This document shows, in pieces, positions 49,727-60,877 of a DNA stretch of 64,000 nucleotides. Position 1 is the first letter of the stretch, and every line of letters begins with the position of its first letter. Made by a program: the position numbers and the translations under genes. Origin of the DNA: Earliella scabrosa (taxonomy: Eukaryota; Basidiomycota; Agaricomycetes; Polyporales; Polyporaceae); contig JABYQQ010000009.1 in the NCBI GenBank assembly GCA_022605405.1, forward strand, positions 1,860,001-1,924,000, written 5' to 3'. The notes beneath the pieces are model-generated. The model did not search any database. It worked only from the letters and a program-made list of their open reading frames with translations, and was not told where the DNA came from.

Positions 49727-51293
49727 ATGCTCTGCAGGGCGATTCTACTCACTGTGGCGCTATGTTTCCTTGCGTCAGCAACTCCCATCCAACACGATAG
49801 ACTCGGCATATCCATCCCTCTGTCGAAGCGCGGGTCGCTCACCACTTCCGATGGCAAGTTTGATGGGCAGAAGGCCGTCGCTGCGCGTCTCAAGCTTGAA
49901 AGGTACGTCGCCCTTGCGTTCAAGACTCCAGCCTCCGATGTGGCGCTCATGTCGGTGGGTATGTAGCAAGCATCGTCAGAACCTCATCAACGCCGAGTTG
50001 CACCTCGGCCGCGAGGCCTTCGCACAACGCTACCCCTCTGTCAACACAACGCGTTTTCATTTCCATAAACGCGCTGGCGTCCCTCTGACGGACCAAGCGG
50101 GCGATCTTGAGTGGACTGGGGCGATCACCATCGGCACGCCTCCGCAGAGCTTCAATGTCGACTTCGATACGGGTTCGTCTGATCTATGGGTACCCTCTCG
50201 ATCGTGTACCGGGTGCGGGAGTCACAAGAGATACGACCCCTCGAACTCGACGACGAGCGTTCGCGGGCGGGGTACATTCCAGATCCAGTATGGGGACGGT
50301 TCCACGGCGAGTGGGCCGATCTACTCTGATACAGGTGAGGGAGGCGTTCATGTTCTCTTGCGTATGGCTCACGGTGCTCTTGGTAGTGACGGTCGGTGGC
50401 GTGACAGTGGCGGGGCAGTTCTTCTCTGCGGTCACTCGGGAGTCTTCTCAGTTGTCTCAAGACCCCGCTGATGGGTTGCTCGGCCTTGCCTTCCCCGCGA
50501 TCTCGAACTTGCGCAGTGTACGCTCTATCCGCTCTTACTCTCTCAACCCGGGCTGATCCCTTCGCTTCTATCTTTGGTTTACACGTAGATGCCAGTCTTC
50601 TTCTCAGCCATGCAACAGAAAGCCGTTCCAGAGGGCGTGTTCGCATTCAAGCTGACCTCGAACGACTCCGAGCTCTTCATCGGCAGTACGAACCCAAGCC
50701 AGTTCGTAGGCGAGATCGAGTACCACCCGCTCACCTCGCGCGAGTTCTGGGCGATCGGCGGGGCGAACGTGTCTCTCGACGGCCGCACCGTCGCGTCGGG
50801 ACTCGAGACTATCATCGACTCGGGCACGACGCTGATGACCGCGGCACCGAGCGTTGTGGATAGCTTCTATGCGAACATTGAGGGGTCGGGGTTGAATGAG
50901 GAGTATGGATTCAACACGTTCCCGTGCGACGCACCTACCCCTGAGGTCGCGTTCAATTGGGGCGGTCAGACGTGGTCAATCGATCCGAGCCAGTGAGTCT
51001 TTGCTGCTCTCTGACACGCTGCACGTTGGATCCGGCGTAGCTGACGGCGTCGGACTTCTACAGCTTCAACCTGGGCGAAATTAGTGACAACCAGTGCGCT
51101 GGCGCACTTGTCGGGATCGACCTGGGTTTCGGCAACAATGTGTGGCTGCTTGGCGATACGTGCGTATCTCTCACTGTTACTAATGGCGTTTGCGGCTGTC
51201 ATTGAGATATATATGTTTGACAGCTTTATGAAGAACGTCTACACTGCGTTTTCCGTCGACGGCAACGCGGTCGGGTTTGCCACGCTCAGTTGA
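49727..51293 (+). CDS. secreted aspartic protease (pepsin family A1)
   Basis: Six exons (49727-49902, 49967-50334, 50387-50517, 50589-50992, 51064-51159, 51224-51293), 414 residues, the usual family length. A signal peptide (MLCRAILLTVALCFLASA) and a propeptide of about 85 residues ending in a Lys-Arg (FHFHKRAGVPL) precede the mature enzyme. The two catalytic Asp motifs are FDTGSSDLWVPS and IDSGTTLMTA. GDTFMKNVYTAFSVDG is the standard C-terminal segment. Cys pairs sit in SRSCTGCGSH and DNQCAGAL. Expected role: acid extracellular or vacuolar protein digestion. The acceptor of intron 4 is placed at CTACAG (51063), giving DPSHFNLGEI; an upstream acceptor at 51042 does not keep phase. Confidence 0.93.
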
Positions 51294-52297
51294 GGTTCTT
51301 GTCTAGATGCTATTGATGCGTTCTCTGCTTCGGCGGGGTGCCTCGCCGTAGACTCTTGCTGTTGTCAGACCTATTTCCCCCTAGCGAACAACTCACGATC
51401 GTTCATCAGTATATTTGCTCGCTTGCGACCAAGCTCTATCGCTTATACCCGCCGCTCGCTCTTTGCTTCAAGTTCCCTTCCACTCGTTTTCCCACTTGCA
51501 CAACTTGCTTGAGTCTAAATTGTGCCCACGGTTCTTTTGAACGCCATCCTGCGTGTGCTAGACTTGCAGCATTCCTTACCCGTTGTAGAGGATACCCCCG
51601 TCTGAGACGGAAATGTACTACACGTTGAACATCGCCCGTGTACGGTTCTCGAGTTACTGATAATTTCTACGTTCTTGCAAGGACATGCATTGCAGGTACT
51701 CATATTTGCACAAATACTGTCCACCCTGTGCGGCACAGCAAGACGATTGGGACGGGCGAACACCACAGTAGCCACCGACTTGAGCGCCAACGCGTGACTG
51801 CACGCGTCGCGTGGCGCACGGGGTTAGTCACACGAATGGCACAACAGCTCGTGTTTTTCCTGTTTCTCTGTCAGTGGCAGATGTTCTACAATTCGAACAC
51901 GCATAACGTGGCGTATACTGTTGCTTCACTCGCAGCGTCTCACTGGCTGGACCCCTGAACTTGAACTAGATCGCTACCGTGGCTGAGATCATAGTAGAGT
52001 CGACAATATACTACTTACTTACTGAAGACGCTCCGTATCAACATCTGGCTCACTTGCGCATGTAGATTTGCTACAAGTCGAGTGATATCATTGCATGCTA
52101 CTAAGGCAGCTTCAGCTTGCCGCATGCATGGCCAAGCATCCTCAAGCATGTCAGACGCCGATGAGATCAGGCGCCCGGTGTAACAGGGACACATTGAGAC
52201 ACGCGCCGCGCTCCTCACAGACGTTTCACCGCTCTCCACCATCTCCTGCGCCCACACCTCACGGTCCTCACCCAACACACAGCGCGGACCCACCATC
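51294..52297. other. intergenic, no gene seen
   Basis: About 1 kb with no domain-bearing frame. Confidence 0.5.
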
Positions 52298-52885
52298 ATG
52301 CACTCGCCCATCGACCGCGCCTCCCCCGCGCTCTCCGACGAGTCCTCTTCAGACTCGCCCGAGCACGAGCAAGAGGTCGAGGAGATCCGGAACAGCCTCA
52401 TGGAAGAAACTGCACCCTTCGCCCAGCAGTACCCCGGCAGCGGTGCTGGTGCTGGTGGCAGCGGCGGCAGCAGCAGCAGCAGTGCGTTTGGGAGCTTCTG
52501 GGGCGGCGGCGGCGGGGGGTCGGGCGCATCGAAGCGTCGGATGGGACCGATGTATGGAGGGGGGAGTGGCGCGCGCGATGCGAAGAGCAGGAGGAAGGAT
52601 GGGAGGGCTGGGGGAGGTGGAGGTGGAGGTGCGGGTGCGGGGATGTGGGATCAGGGCAGTTTGAGCTCGACGATGAGAGGGCAGAGGGAGGATGTTGTTG
52701 ATTCGCAGCTGGTTGATCAGTTGAGGAACTGTGAGTCGTTTCCGTTCTGACGTTCAGGTTGAGGGGAACGGCATGATGCATCTGGGGAGGGAAGGGGGAG
52801 GGAGGATTTGGCTGACTGGCTTTGTGCAGTGTTTGGTGATCCGTTCGATGAGACGTTGGTCAAGAACGCTAGCAAGGGCAACTGA
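52298..52885 (+). CDS. small Gly/Ser-rich protein, unknown
   Basis: Two exons (52298-52730 and 52830-52885) joined by a 99-base intron encode about 162 residues. The N-terminus is acidic and Ser-rich (ALSDESSSDSPEHEQEVEEI), followed by a helical piece (IRNSLMEETAPFAQQYPG), long Gly/Ser runs (GGSGGSSSSSAFGSFWGGG), a basic segment (DAKSRRKDGR), and a conserved-looking end DSQLVDQLRNLFGDPFDETL that crosses the junction. No signal peptide, membrane span or named domain is present. The protein-like ends around a low-complexity middle suggest a real gene. Function is unknown. Confidence 0.6.
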
Positions 52886-54375
52886 TTGTCTGAGTCCCAG
52901 AACGAAGCTTGGGAGTGTAGGTGAGTACGGGATTACCTCCTTTTGCACCGTCACCGATCAAGAGATCCAGGTTCCTGCGGTCGTATCGTTTTCCTTCTCA
53001 TAGCTATCGTCATACAACAAGTGTATCAAGTTCTCCGCCCAATCCGTGTACAATCCATATTCTTGTCCTATCATTCGTTGAACCCCTCCGCCGGTCATCC
53101 CCAGGATATCCCAAGTTCTAGTTTCTGATCGTCCTGACATTGACTCCGGGCAGCTGAGAGAAGCGCGTTCGCACTTCAGATTGCAGTACTGCCCCCGTCG
53201 GTTCCGATGTTCGATACACGCCTCGAATAGCATGTCTGCAAGCGATGCGACTCCGATATTCCTGCTTCCAACTTGGTGGTAGCTCCCATGGTATGACGTT
53301 ATACTCCTATTCAACGCTACAGCAATCGCTTACTACTACGGAACTCGGCTGTCTTCACAGGCCGCCGGTCTCTCCTGTGTGCCTTGCTGCAACTGACAGG
53401 CTGCTGAGCACGCCCCGCAGAGCACCGTTCGAAGAGTTACGTTCTCGCCCCGGCTTGTACCTGTTTCCTGCGAGTGCCGACTGACTCGAGATCTGGACTC
53501 TATTTTTGCACCCTAATCGGCGGCGGATACCTCCACGGTCCAGGACGGCTCGTGCTTCCTGCATCGTATTAGATCCCAATGTCCATCTGACCCCGGAGGA
53601 GCGCGCAGGACGGATCTCCGCTCACGGCACTTGTCCAGGGCAGCTCGACGCGTCAAGCTCTGAGAAAGACCGCTGCGTGAGCGGCGTGCGAGCTCGAGGG
53701 CGAGCAGGTGACCGGTATGACGCGCGACCGAAGAATTGCCGGGTACATATACCGAACGGGGAGGTTCTGCGAGGAGAGCGACGGCGCACGGACAGACAGA
53801 CACGCACGCAGTACGTCGCGCCAAGCTTGGTCCCCTCCCCCGCAGGGCGGCGCTGATTCGCTATGGTGGTGACAGGGAAGCGGCGTGTTGGACAGCTTGC
53901 AGACACTCGGAGAAGCAACGCAGAATGGGCAAGACGCATGAGCATCTCTCCCGTAAGTCCCCGTGCCGCTTATCTGCGCTGCGGGCCTGGCTGATTTCTT
54001 TCACCGTCGACTTCCCCGGCCGCTCGTCGCTCGTCACTCGTGCGCCCCCTCGCGCTCAATACGCGTCGCGTGTCGCGCGCTTCCGGAACGCGGATGGCGC
54101 GTTCGGCGTTGGCTCCTGCGCCCTTTGGATCTTCCTGGCTCGCACTTGTGGCCTCGTGGCCGGACGTTGGAACGTTCTGCGGATGTCTCGCCTTCTCCAA
54201 CGCAACTGCACCCGAACCGTTTCGTATCGCGACCCCACGCATGCCTGCCGCTCGTCGGTTCCCGTGGCCCGCCTCCGCCGGTCGACGCTCGCCCTATCCT
54301 TGCACCTCGCCCGTGTCCTCTATCCTGCGCCCGCCTATCGACGTCGTTCCACCATGACCCTCGCCCGTTTCCGTC
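52886..54375. other. intergenic, no gene seen
   Basis: A 296-codon frame (53736-54626) overlaps the next gene in another frame, is Arg-rich and has no domain, so it is discounted. C/T-rich leader sequence precedes 54376. Confidence 0.5.
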
Positions 54376-55675
54376 ATGCGACTAGCCGCCGAGGTGGACT
54401 TCTTCCTCGAGCACGGCTACTTGGTCGTCAAGCACGCCTTCTCGCCCGACAAGGCGGCCGAGTTCACAAAGGACATGTGGGTCAGGCTCGGGATGGACCC
54501 GGACGATCCCGCGACCTGGGACCACGAGCGCGTCCACATGCCCGTGCTCAACCGCGAGCCTGTCGCGACGTTTGCGCCCAAGGTGAGCAAGAGCGTGTTC
54601 GCGTGGCAGCTCACGGTGGTGGTTAGCTGCCCCACCGCCATCGAGCATCGTGTTCGAATGACCGTCGTACTGATCTTCTGCTGACTTACTCCTTTCACAT
54701 CCGACCCCTGCCCCGCCGTCCGTTGTCTTGCTCGCCATCCGTCGTTCAAATCGCCTTCGACGACGCGCCGCCAACCCCCGCCAGGTGTGGGAGATCATGA
54801 AGGAGCTCCTCGGGGGCGAAGACCGCATCGACGCCGCCAAAAGCATGTGGGGCGACTCCTTCATCGTCAACTTCGGCCCCCCCTCCTCTCCCCCCGCGTC
54901 GTCCCCTCCCAGTCCCCGCGCCCGTGCAGAGGCGCTCGACAACTGGCACGTCGACGGCGACTTTTTCGTGCACTACCTCGACTCGCCTGAGCAGGCCCTC
55001 CTCGTCACCCCGCTCTTCTCCGACATCGCACCCGGAGGGGGCGCCACGTGGATCGCACCCCGCGCGCTCGACCGCGTTGCACGGTACCTCGCGCGTCATC
55101 CCGAAGGCGTGCGTGCGCTCGCCGTCGAGGGAGAGGGCGGCGTCAGGCTGCCGGCGTTCGTCCCGTGCAAGGCGGGCACGGACGAGCCGGACTGGGAGGG
55201 GGAGCGGCTCGTGCATGCGGAGAATGCGCGGCGGGAGCTGCTTGAAGACGTGGGCAAGGATGGGGATGGAGACGGGCTGGGCGGGCTGGTGGAGTTGACG
55301 GGCGAGACGGGGGACGTGGTGCTCATGCACCCGCTCATGCCGCACTCGGCGTCGCGCAACCATCTGCGCGTGCCGCGCGTGATCACGAACCCGCCTGCGA
55401 CCGTCCGGGAGCCGTTCTCCTTCCGCCGAGGAGAGGGCGAGGGCGAGTACAGCCTGGTCGAGCGCCAGACGCTACGCGCGCTGGGGAGGAACGAGCAGGA
55501 GGGGTTCGCGTGGAGGATGGGCGGAGAGAGGAGGGGCGTCGTTCCGGAGAGGGTGGGCTTGCAGGCGAGGATGATTGAGCAGGAGCGGAGGAGGCTCGAG
55601 GCCGCCCGGGAGGCGAGGGAGAGGCTTGTCGCGGATGCGGGTGGGGCGGCGGTGCGTGCTGTTGCGGTCGCGTAG
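54376..55675 (+). CDS. phytanoyl-CoA dioxygenase-like (PhyH) protein
   Basis: Two exons (54376-54582 and 54785-55675), about 365 residues, with a rather long 202-base intron. The fold is marked by DFFLEHGYLVVKHAFSPDKA at the start, the iron-binding HxD in DNWHVDGDFFVHYLD, and the distal His in VVLMHPLMPHSASRNHLR, the pattern of Fe(II)/2-oxoglutarate oxygenases of the PhyH family. The C-terminus is a charged helix rich in Glu, Arg and Ala. No peroxisomal C-terminal signal is present (it ends AVRAVAVA). Fungal members act on diverse secondary metabolites and are mostly untested, so the substrate is unknown. The ATG at 54376 places the typical first helix at the N-terminus; an ATG 21 bases earlier is in the same frame only through a different reading and is rejected. 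Confidence 0.87.
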
Positions 55676-56818
55676 GATGGGTCTTTTCTTGCGAATGAGT
55701 GCGCTGGTGTTGACTGGGTGTGTCGGTCGCTCGGTCTTGTATGACTATCGGGTCTGTGTACGTATTGGTGACGGCGCTGAACGTAGACACGACGAAATGT
55801 ACGAAGTAGATTGGTGCGCACGGAGTACTTGGCTGCTGAGGTGCTTCTGTCCGTTGGTTGATCCCAACCGATGCACAGGCGCAATAGTAACCCTGTAAAA
55901 TGACGTAGTCCGGACCTCCGACTCAGACCCGCACGTACTAGCAATTCCTCTCGAGTGTCGCTGTCAGTGTCCATAGCACAACCCCTCTCCGATGAAAGGT
56001 TTTTATCTTTTCGTCGGTTCCTGCTTGAAAGTTCGTGCGCGCGTACAAGCATGTGCCTAGGCTCGGAACAGACTAGCACTAGTGCTCGATCACCGTATGA
56101 TGTCCGCGATCGAGTGGCGGTGCTGTGTACAAAGTCAGTAAGTAAGTATGTAGCACCTCGGTCAGGGTTTGGGTTAAGCCACCGCCACGACGAACCGCAA
56201 CACGTACGAGGTGTGCTGGATGAGCTCGCGCAAGTCACACGCGTGTCAGAACGAGACCATCAAAGAGGTCTTTGAGCGGAAGCTGTCATTACAAGCAAGC
56301 TCATGGAGCACATCGTGCCGCGCTGCATGTGACGCGACGTATCGTATCGTACTTTATCGTTCTACGCGCGTACGACGATGGGTGGTATGGGTGGTATGGA
56401 TGATGCAAATGTGCAGAGAAAGAAGGCGGAAGTGATAAGTGAAGATGCATACGGGTACCAGTACATGCGGGGGCGATGCGTGGAGAGAAGCCGCGGTCCG
56501 AACGTGCAGTCGAGTGCGGGGGATAATGCCAAGGAATGAGCATAAAATACACGCGCGCCCGTCGTAGATTCCGTGGATGTCTGCTGCGGCGCGTGCGTGC
56601 GAGGATGCGACGATATGGGACCGGTCTGATGGAGTTGCCGTAGGTACGTCAAATTAATGTGGGACCAATTTCATAGGATAGACGCACCGTCGCAGCGCTC
56701 GACGCGGACAGAACGGCGCGCAGGCATGCATGCAGGTGGACGGATGGACGGTGGTGATAGCGGGGGCGCAAGAGTCGGAGACAGACCGCCGGGCGCGTCA
56801 TACAGAAGAGGAAGAGGG
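55676..56818. other. convergent intergenic region, no gene seen
   Basis: Lies between two genes ending towards each other. No domain-bearing frame. Confidence 0.5.
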
Positions 56819-57840
56819 TCAGAGGAGGCCGGGGAAGAACCACCAGGGGACCGCGCGCGCGTAGGCGTCCCACTCCTTGCCAAACTCCTGCCTGAGCGCA
56901 GCGTCCTCCATGCGCGCACGCCGCACACCGACGGCGAGCCACCAGGCGTACCAGACGGCAAAGGCGATCCAAGCCCAGGCGACGCGGCCGACGAGTGCGC
57001 TCGCGGTGAACGGGTTGCCGTGGGCGGCCTTGCCCGAGGAGACGCACTCGGCGATCCAGCCTCCGGGGGAGAGGTCTGCGAGACCGAGGCCGGCGAGGAC
57101 GAGGAGGGAGCCAGCGTAGGCGGGGTGGCGGACGTAGGCGTAGGGCCCGCCGGTGACGAGCTTGTGTTTAGGGAGAAGGGCGAGGTCGAAGGTGAACATC
57201 GGGCCGAGGGAGCGGTAGCATAGTAGGCGGAGCGCGGTGCCGGCAGCGACGAGGGCGAGCCCGGTAAGGAAGGGGGTGGTGAGGCGGATGAGGGAGGGCG
57301 GGGAGGGGTGCGGGGTCAAGGGACAGAGGACGGCGGGGAGGGCGGAGGAGAGGGCGGAGCGGGGGAGGTGTTGGGAGAGGACGAGAAGGATGTCTGCGAG
57401 GGTGCAGAGCCAGACGAGCGGCTGCTGGATCTGGGGGCGCGGCGGGACGGGAGCAGTCGAGAGCGGACGGGACGGATGGAAGAAGAGGGTGGTCAGTACG
57501 GGGCAGCGCGTGGAGGAGAGAAAGAAGGGGGGTGTGGGAGGAGAAGGAGCCAAGGGAGAGGAAAGATGCCGGGATGTGAGAAGAGGATGGGCAGGCGGAG
57601 GGCAAGCGAGTGATAGGCTCACGAGCAGACGCGTCCCTGGGTCGCGGGCGCTGGGGAGCGGAGCCGGGGGGAGGGGGAGCACGGAGAGCAACGCACCTTG
57701 AATACGAGGGGGGCGATCCTGATCCAGGGGGACTCGGACGAGTCGTAGCGGCCCTTGGGGGGCGTCTTGTTTGGGGGCGTGCTGGCGAGCTGGTAGAGGA
57801 TGGCGTGGAGGAGGACGAGGGGCGCGCGGACGACGGACAT
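56819..57840 (-). CDS. isoprenylcysteine carboxyl methyltransferase-like membrane protein
   Basis: Two exons (57840-57697 and 57430-56819), 251 residues, with a 266-base pyrimidine-rich intron. Hydrophobic segments are found near the N-terminus (RAPLVLLHAILYQLA), in the middle (IQQPLVWLCTLADILLVLS and LTTPFLTGLALVAAGTALRL), and around WIAFAVWYAWWLAV. The S-adenosylmethionine-binding hallmark is GGPYAYVRHPAYAGSLL, and the C-terminus has the conserved charged end EFGKEWDAYARAVPWWFFPG. This fits the ICMT/PEMT-like fold at the endoplasmic reticulum. It could be a Ste14-like enzyme or one of the more divergent fungal ICMT-like paralogues with unknown substrates; I favour the latter because the N-terminal region is short. 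Confidence 0.87.
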
Positions 57841-58248
57841 GGCAGCAGACGGAGCGGGGGGTTGCTGGGCTGGGCGGGAGAGGAGGAGTGGATGTTATAT
57901 GGCCGCTGCGCTGGAAGCGAGAAGTCGAGAAAGTGTCCGCGGGAAAGTCGCCCATCTCGCTCGACGCCCGTGCGCAGAGTCGGCTCGCGTGGCCCAGCGG
58001 ACGCAGACCGAGGAGCTCGTTCCGATCCGCGGATGGCCCCCCGCGGTGCGCGCCTCCCCCCTGCGATCCGCGACGGCCCCCGACCGAGAAGCGCGTCTTC
58101 CTCTGCACGATCGTCGATAAGCTCCCCGCCTGTCCCCCGCCCCCGGCCATACCGGCCCCTTTCGTCCCCGTCCGTCCCAGAGTCGCGTCGGGGGCGGCGG
58201 AGGCGCGTGCGATCGACTCCCCGCGGTGCCGTGGCCCCCGCCAGGCGT
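57841..58248. other. intergenic, no gene seen
   Basis: GC-rich promoter region of the methyltransferase-like gene and 3' end of the macrodomain gene. Long plus-strand frames here are shadows. Confidence 0.45.
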
Positions 58249-60877
58249 CTACCCGTCGACCGTCGCGCGCACGTCCGCCATGCGCCCCTCGACGTCCGCC
58301 CACCGCACACTCGCCGGGAGCGGGCTCGCGTAGTGCTGCACGGCGAGCACCATCTGCCGCGCACACCGCTCGACGCCCACCCCGCCCGCGCCCGTCCCCA
58401 GCCCCGTCATCAGCACCCGCCCGATCTCTTCGTCCTTCTCTGCGTTCTCTGCGTTCCACCGCGCGACCTCGCACAGCAGCGCCCACGTCGCGGTGTACGC
58501 CAGGTCCTCGTGCCAGTCCACCCGCTCCGGCCTCTTCATCGTCGGCACCACCGCCAACGCGTGCGTCCCCCACCGGTTCCCGCCCTCCCCGCGCACCGTG
58601 TCCGGGAGCGGGACCAGCGTGCACGACGTCGGCGGCGCGAACCCCGCCCACCGCACCCGCAGGTGCGCCTGCACGTGCTCCGTCAGGCTGTACATGTCCG
58701 CGGACGGGCCCCGGAAGATGCGCGACAGCTCCAGGTCGAATCTGATGTGTGCACAACGCTTGTCAGCCGTGAATGCCTGCGCTGATGCGCGCGCCGCCCG
58801 GTGCCCACTGCTGTATGTAAAACCACAAGTCACCAAGAGGATGAGACTCATCATCGAGTGCGGTCGTGGGGCACTCTGAACGGCATACGCGCCCTCGCCG
58901 ACGTCCAGACCCCCTTGCGATCAACAGGCGAGAGTAATAGGCACAAGCCCGCTCACACGCACCCGCACACACCCGTCCAATCTGTTCCCCGGCAATTCAC
59001 CCTGCACTCCCTCCACGACAGCCCCGGGTATCAAAGCCTGCGTCCCAGCCCTCGCTCTGATGTCAGCTCTAACGGCATCCTCACCGTTCAATTCTTGGGC
59101 GAGGCGAGCATACTGAACACGCCGCATGGCCAACGTGCGCGGAGGCTATAGTCTTTAGACTCACACTCGAAAGCTAGGGACGGATCTGCCCGTGCGCGTA
59201 TACGCCGAAACGCCGTCCGCCGCCCTCTGATTCTCGTCCCTCTCGCGTCATCCTCAGCCATGTGCATCCCATGCATCTCAACGGCGGCGCGAACCGGATC
59301 CCGAACCCCATACGTACGGCACTCTCCGCACTCGGAGCCGGTACTTGCTCGAGTGGGAGCTTGGGCGGTGCACGTACAATACCTCCGCCGACCCGTGCCG
59401 TGCACGAGATCCCACCCCTTGGAGCGGAAGCGCGAAGGCGGATCCCCTGGGGGCGTGCGTTTGTATTGGACGCACCGCCGTTGATATCGATGAACGGGAT
59501 GTACCCGCAGAACCGGACTCGGAGAAACTGAGCTGGCAATGGACGCCATGCAATCGTTTTTGGCGCAGGAGCACGCGCACGCGCACATGCCGTGTAGCAC
59601 ATACATACGTATACGCACGCCTGGCCACACTCTGCACCCGGGTCTGGCCACAGATGTCACGTACGCGATGACGGCAGCAAAGGCCGGGCCCGGGTGTCGT
59701 CAAGGCAGAGTCAATATGTATTCGAACCCTCAAGATGCAAGGAAAGGTGAGGTCAGAAGGAGGCGAAGGCTAAGAAAAGGAGGGGGAGAGCATGGCCGCT
59801 AGGGAGTCGAGAGATGGGTTGTGCAGATCGCACAACGCCGCTGTCCCCGTTCGTGCCGCCGTTCGGAAAAAACGGGGACGCTCGGCGTGGAGTGGGAGAA
59901 TGCTTGGGTTATTGTGGGCTGCGGTTAGGCGGATGCGTGCGAGCGAGCGTGCGCCAGCGGGTCGCGCGAGCTCTGATAGAACAAGAAAAGAGACGTGCAG
60001 AGCCTGAGCGACGCCGGCTGTGCGCTCTCGCGTCGGCTATATGGATGCGTAAAGATGACGAGTCGGGAAGGGAAAATGGGTTGAAATGGAAGGAAGAAGA
60101 AAAGAGGAAGAGAGGCGGGGCCGCGTGCGTCGTTCTGGACATTCGGCTCGTGTTTCTCGCGTCGGATGGGGTGCGCAAAGAGGCGCGAGTCGGGGAGATC
60201 TAAGACAAAAGAAAAGAAGGCAGCAGGAAATGCGACCGCCGCACCCGGCGGTCGGCGTCCGAGCGATCAAGCTCAAGCTCGGATCGGAACGTGTGCAGAA
60301 GGGAAGCGGGAGGGCGCATTGGTGCTTACATCAATGGGACGTCGGATTACAGCGTCTGCATATATGTGACGCCGCACGCCATCGTGGAGGGGGAAGCAGA
60401 CGAGCCTCGTGTCCTGTTCAGGAGTGCAGGAGCCCTACCCGAGCCCGACGACGTGGCTCCCAGCAAAGTCCAAGGAGGACTGCGGTCGGACCCGGCACAG
60501 TCTCCTGCGTCCTGACAGCAATACCCTTCAAGCTCAAGGAGGAAACAGACGGGAGGGGAGGGGCCACCGGAAGACGCGACAACAACTCGTGGAAGTTGAA
60601 GCACTCACCCGCCGTCCATGATCCCAAACGAGTTCGCGGGCGAGACGATGCAGTCGTGTCGCACCGCGCAGGGGTCCAGGTCCTCGAGCTGCCCTTCGCA
60701 CACCGTAAACCGCGCGCCGGTCGTGGCGTCGACGTGCTCGCTCATGGCATTGGCCGCGTTTGCGGAGGAGGTGGTGGTGGCCGAGGGGAAGTAGCGCGCG
60801 ATGGCGCGGCGCCAGGCGTCGGCGAGCGGAGGGGTACGGGAGATGAGGATGAGGTGCGGGATAAGCGGCGGGCTCAT
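58249..60877 (-). CDS. macrodomain (ADP-ribose-binding fold) protein
   Basis: Two exons on the minus strand, 60877-60609 and 58741-58249, give 253 residues when joined across 1867 bases. Exon 1 opens with MSPPLIPHLILISRTPP and ends in the macrodomain signature DCIVSPANSFGIMDGG. Exon 2 continues directly with FDLELSRIFRG and carries the later motifs HALAVVPTMKRPE and VLMTGLGTGAGGV before a C-terminal helix. Phases agree (2+1), the donor is GTGAGT and the acceptor CACATCAG, and the joined order of motifs is exactly that of the family, so I treat it as one gene. Macrodomains bind or hydrolyse ADP-ribose derivatives; the fungal role here is unknown. The alternative is that an insertion split the gene and it is no longer expressed. 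Confidence 0.8.
58742..60608 (-). other. very long intron or insertion inside the macrodomain gene
   Basis: The 1867 bases between the two macrodomain exons are about 30 times the usual intron length here. Open frames inside conflict between strands and have no domain. I see no clear terminal inverted repeats or target-site duplication by eye. Confidence 0.65.

Noticed and set aside
53736..54626. 296-codon plus-strand frame before the PhyH gene
   Set aside because: It overlaps the first PhyH exon in another frame and is Arg-rich without a domain.
57610..58785. 391-codon plus-strand frame over the methyltransferase-like and macrodomain genes
   Set aside because: Arg/Pro/His-rich composition and no domain; both minus-strand genes beneath it carry family motifs.
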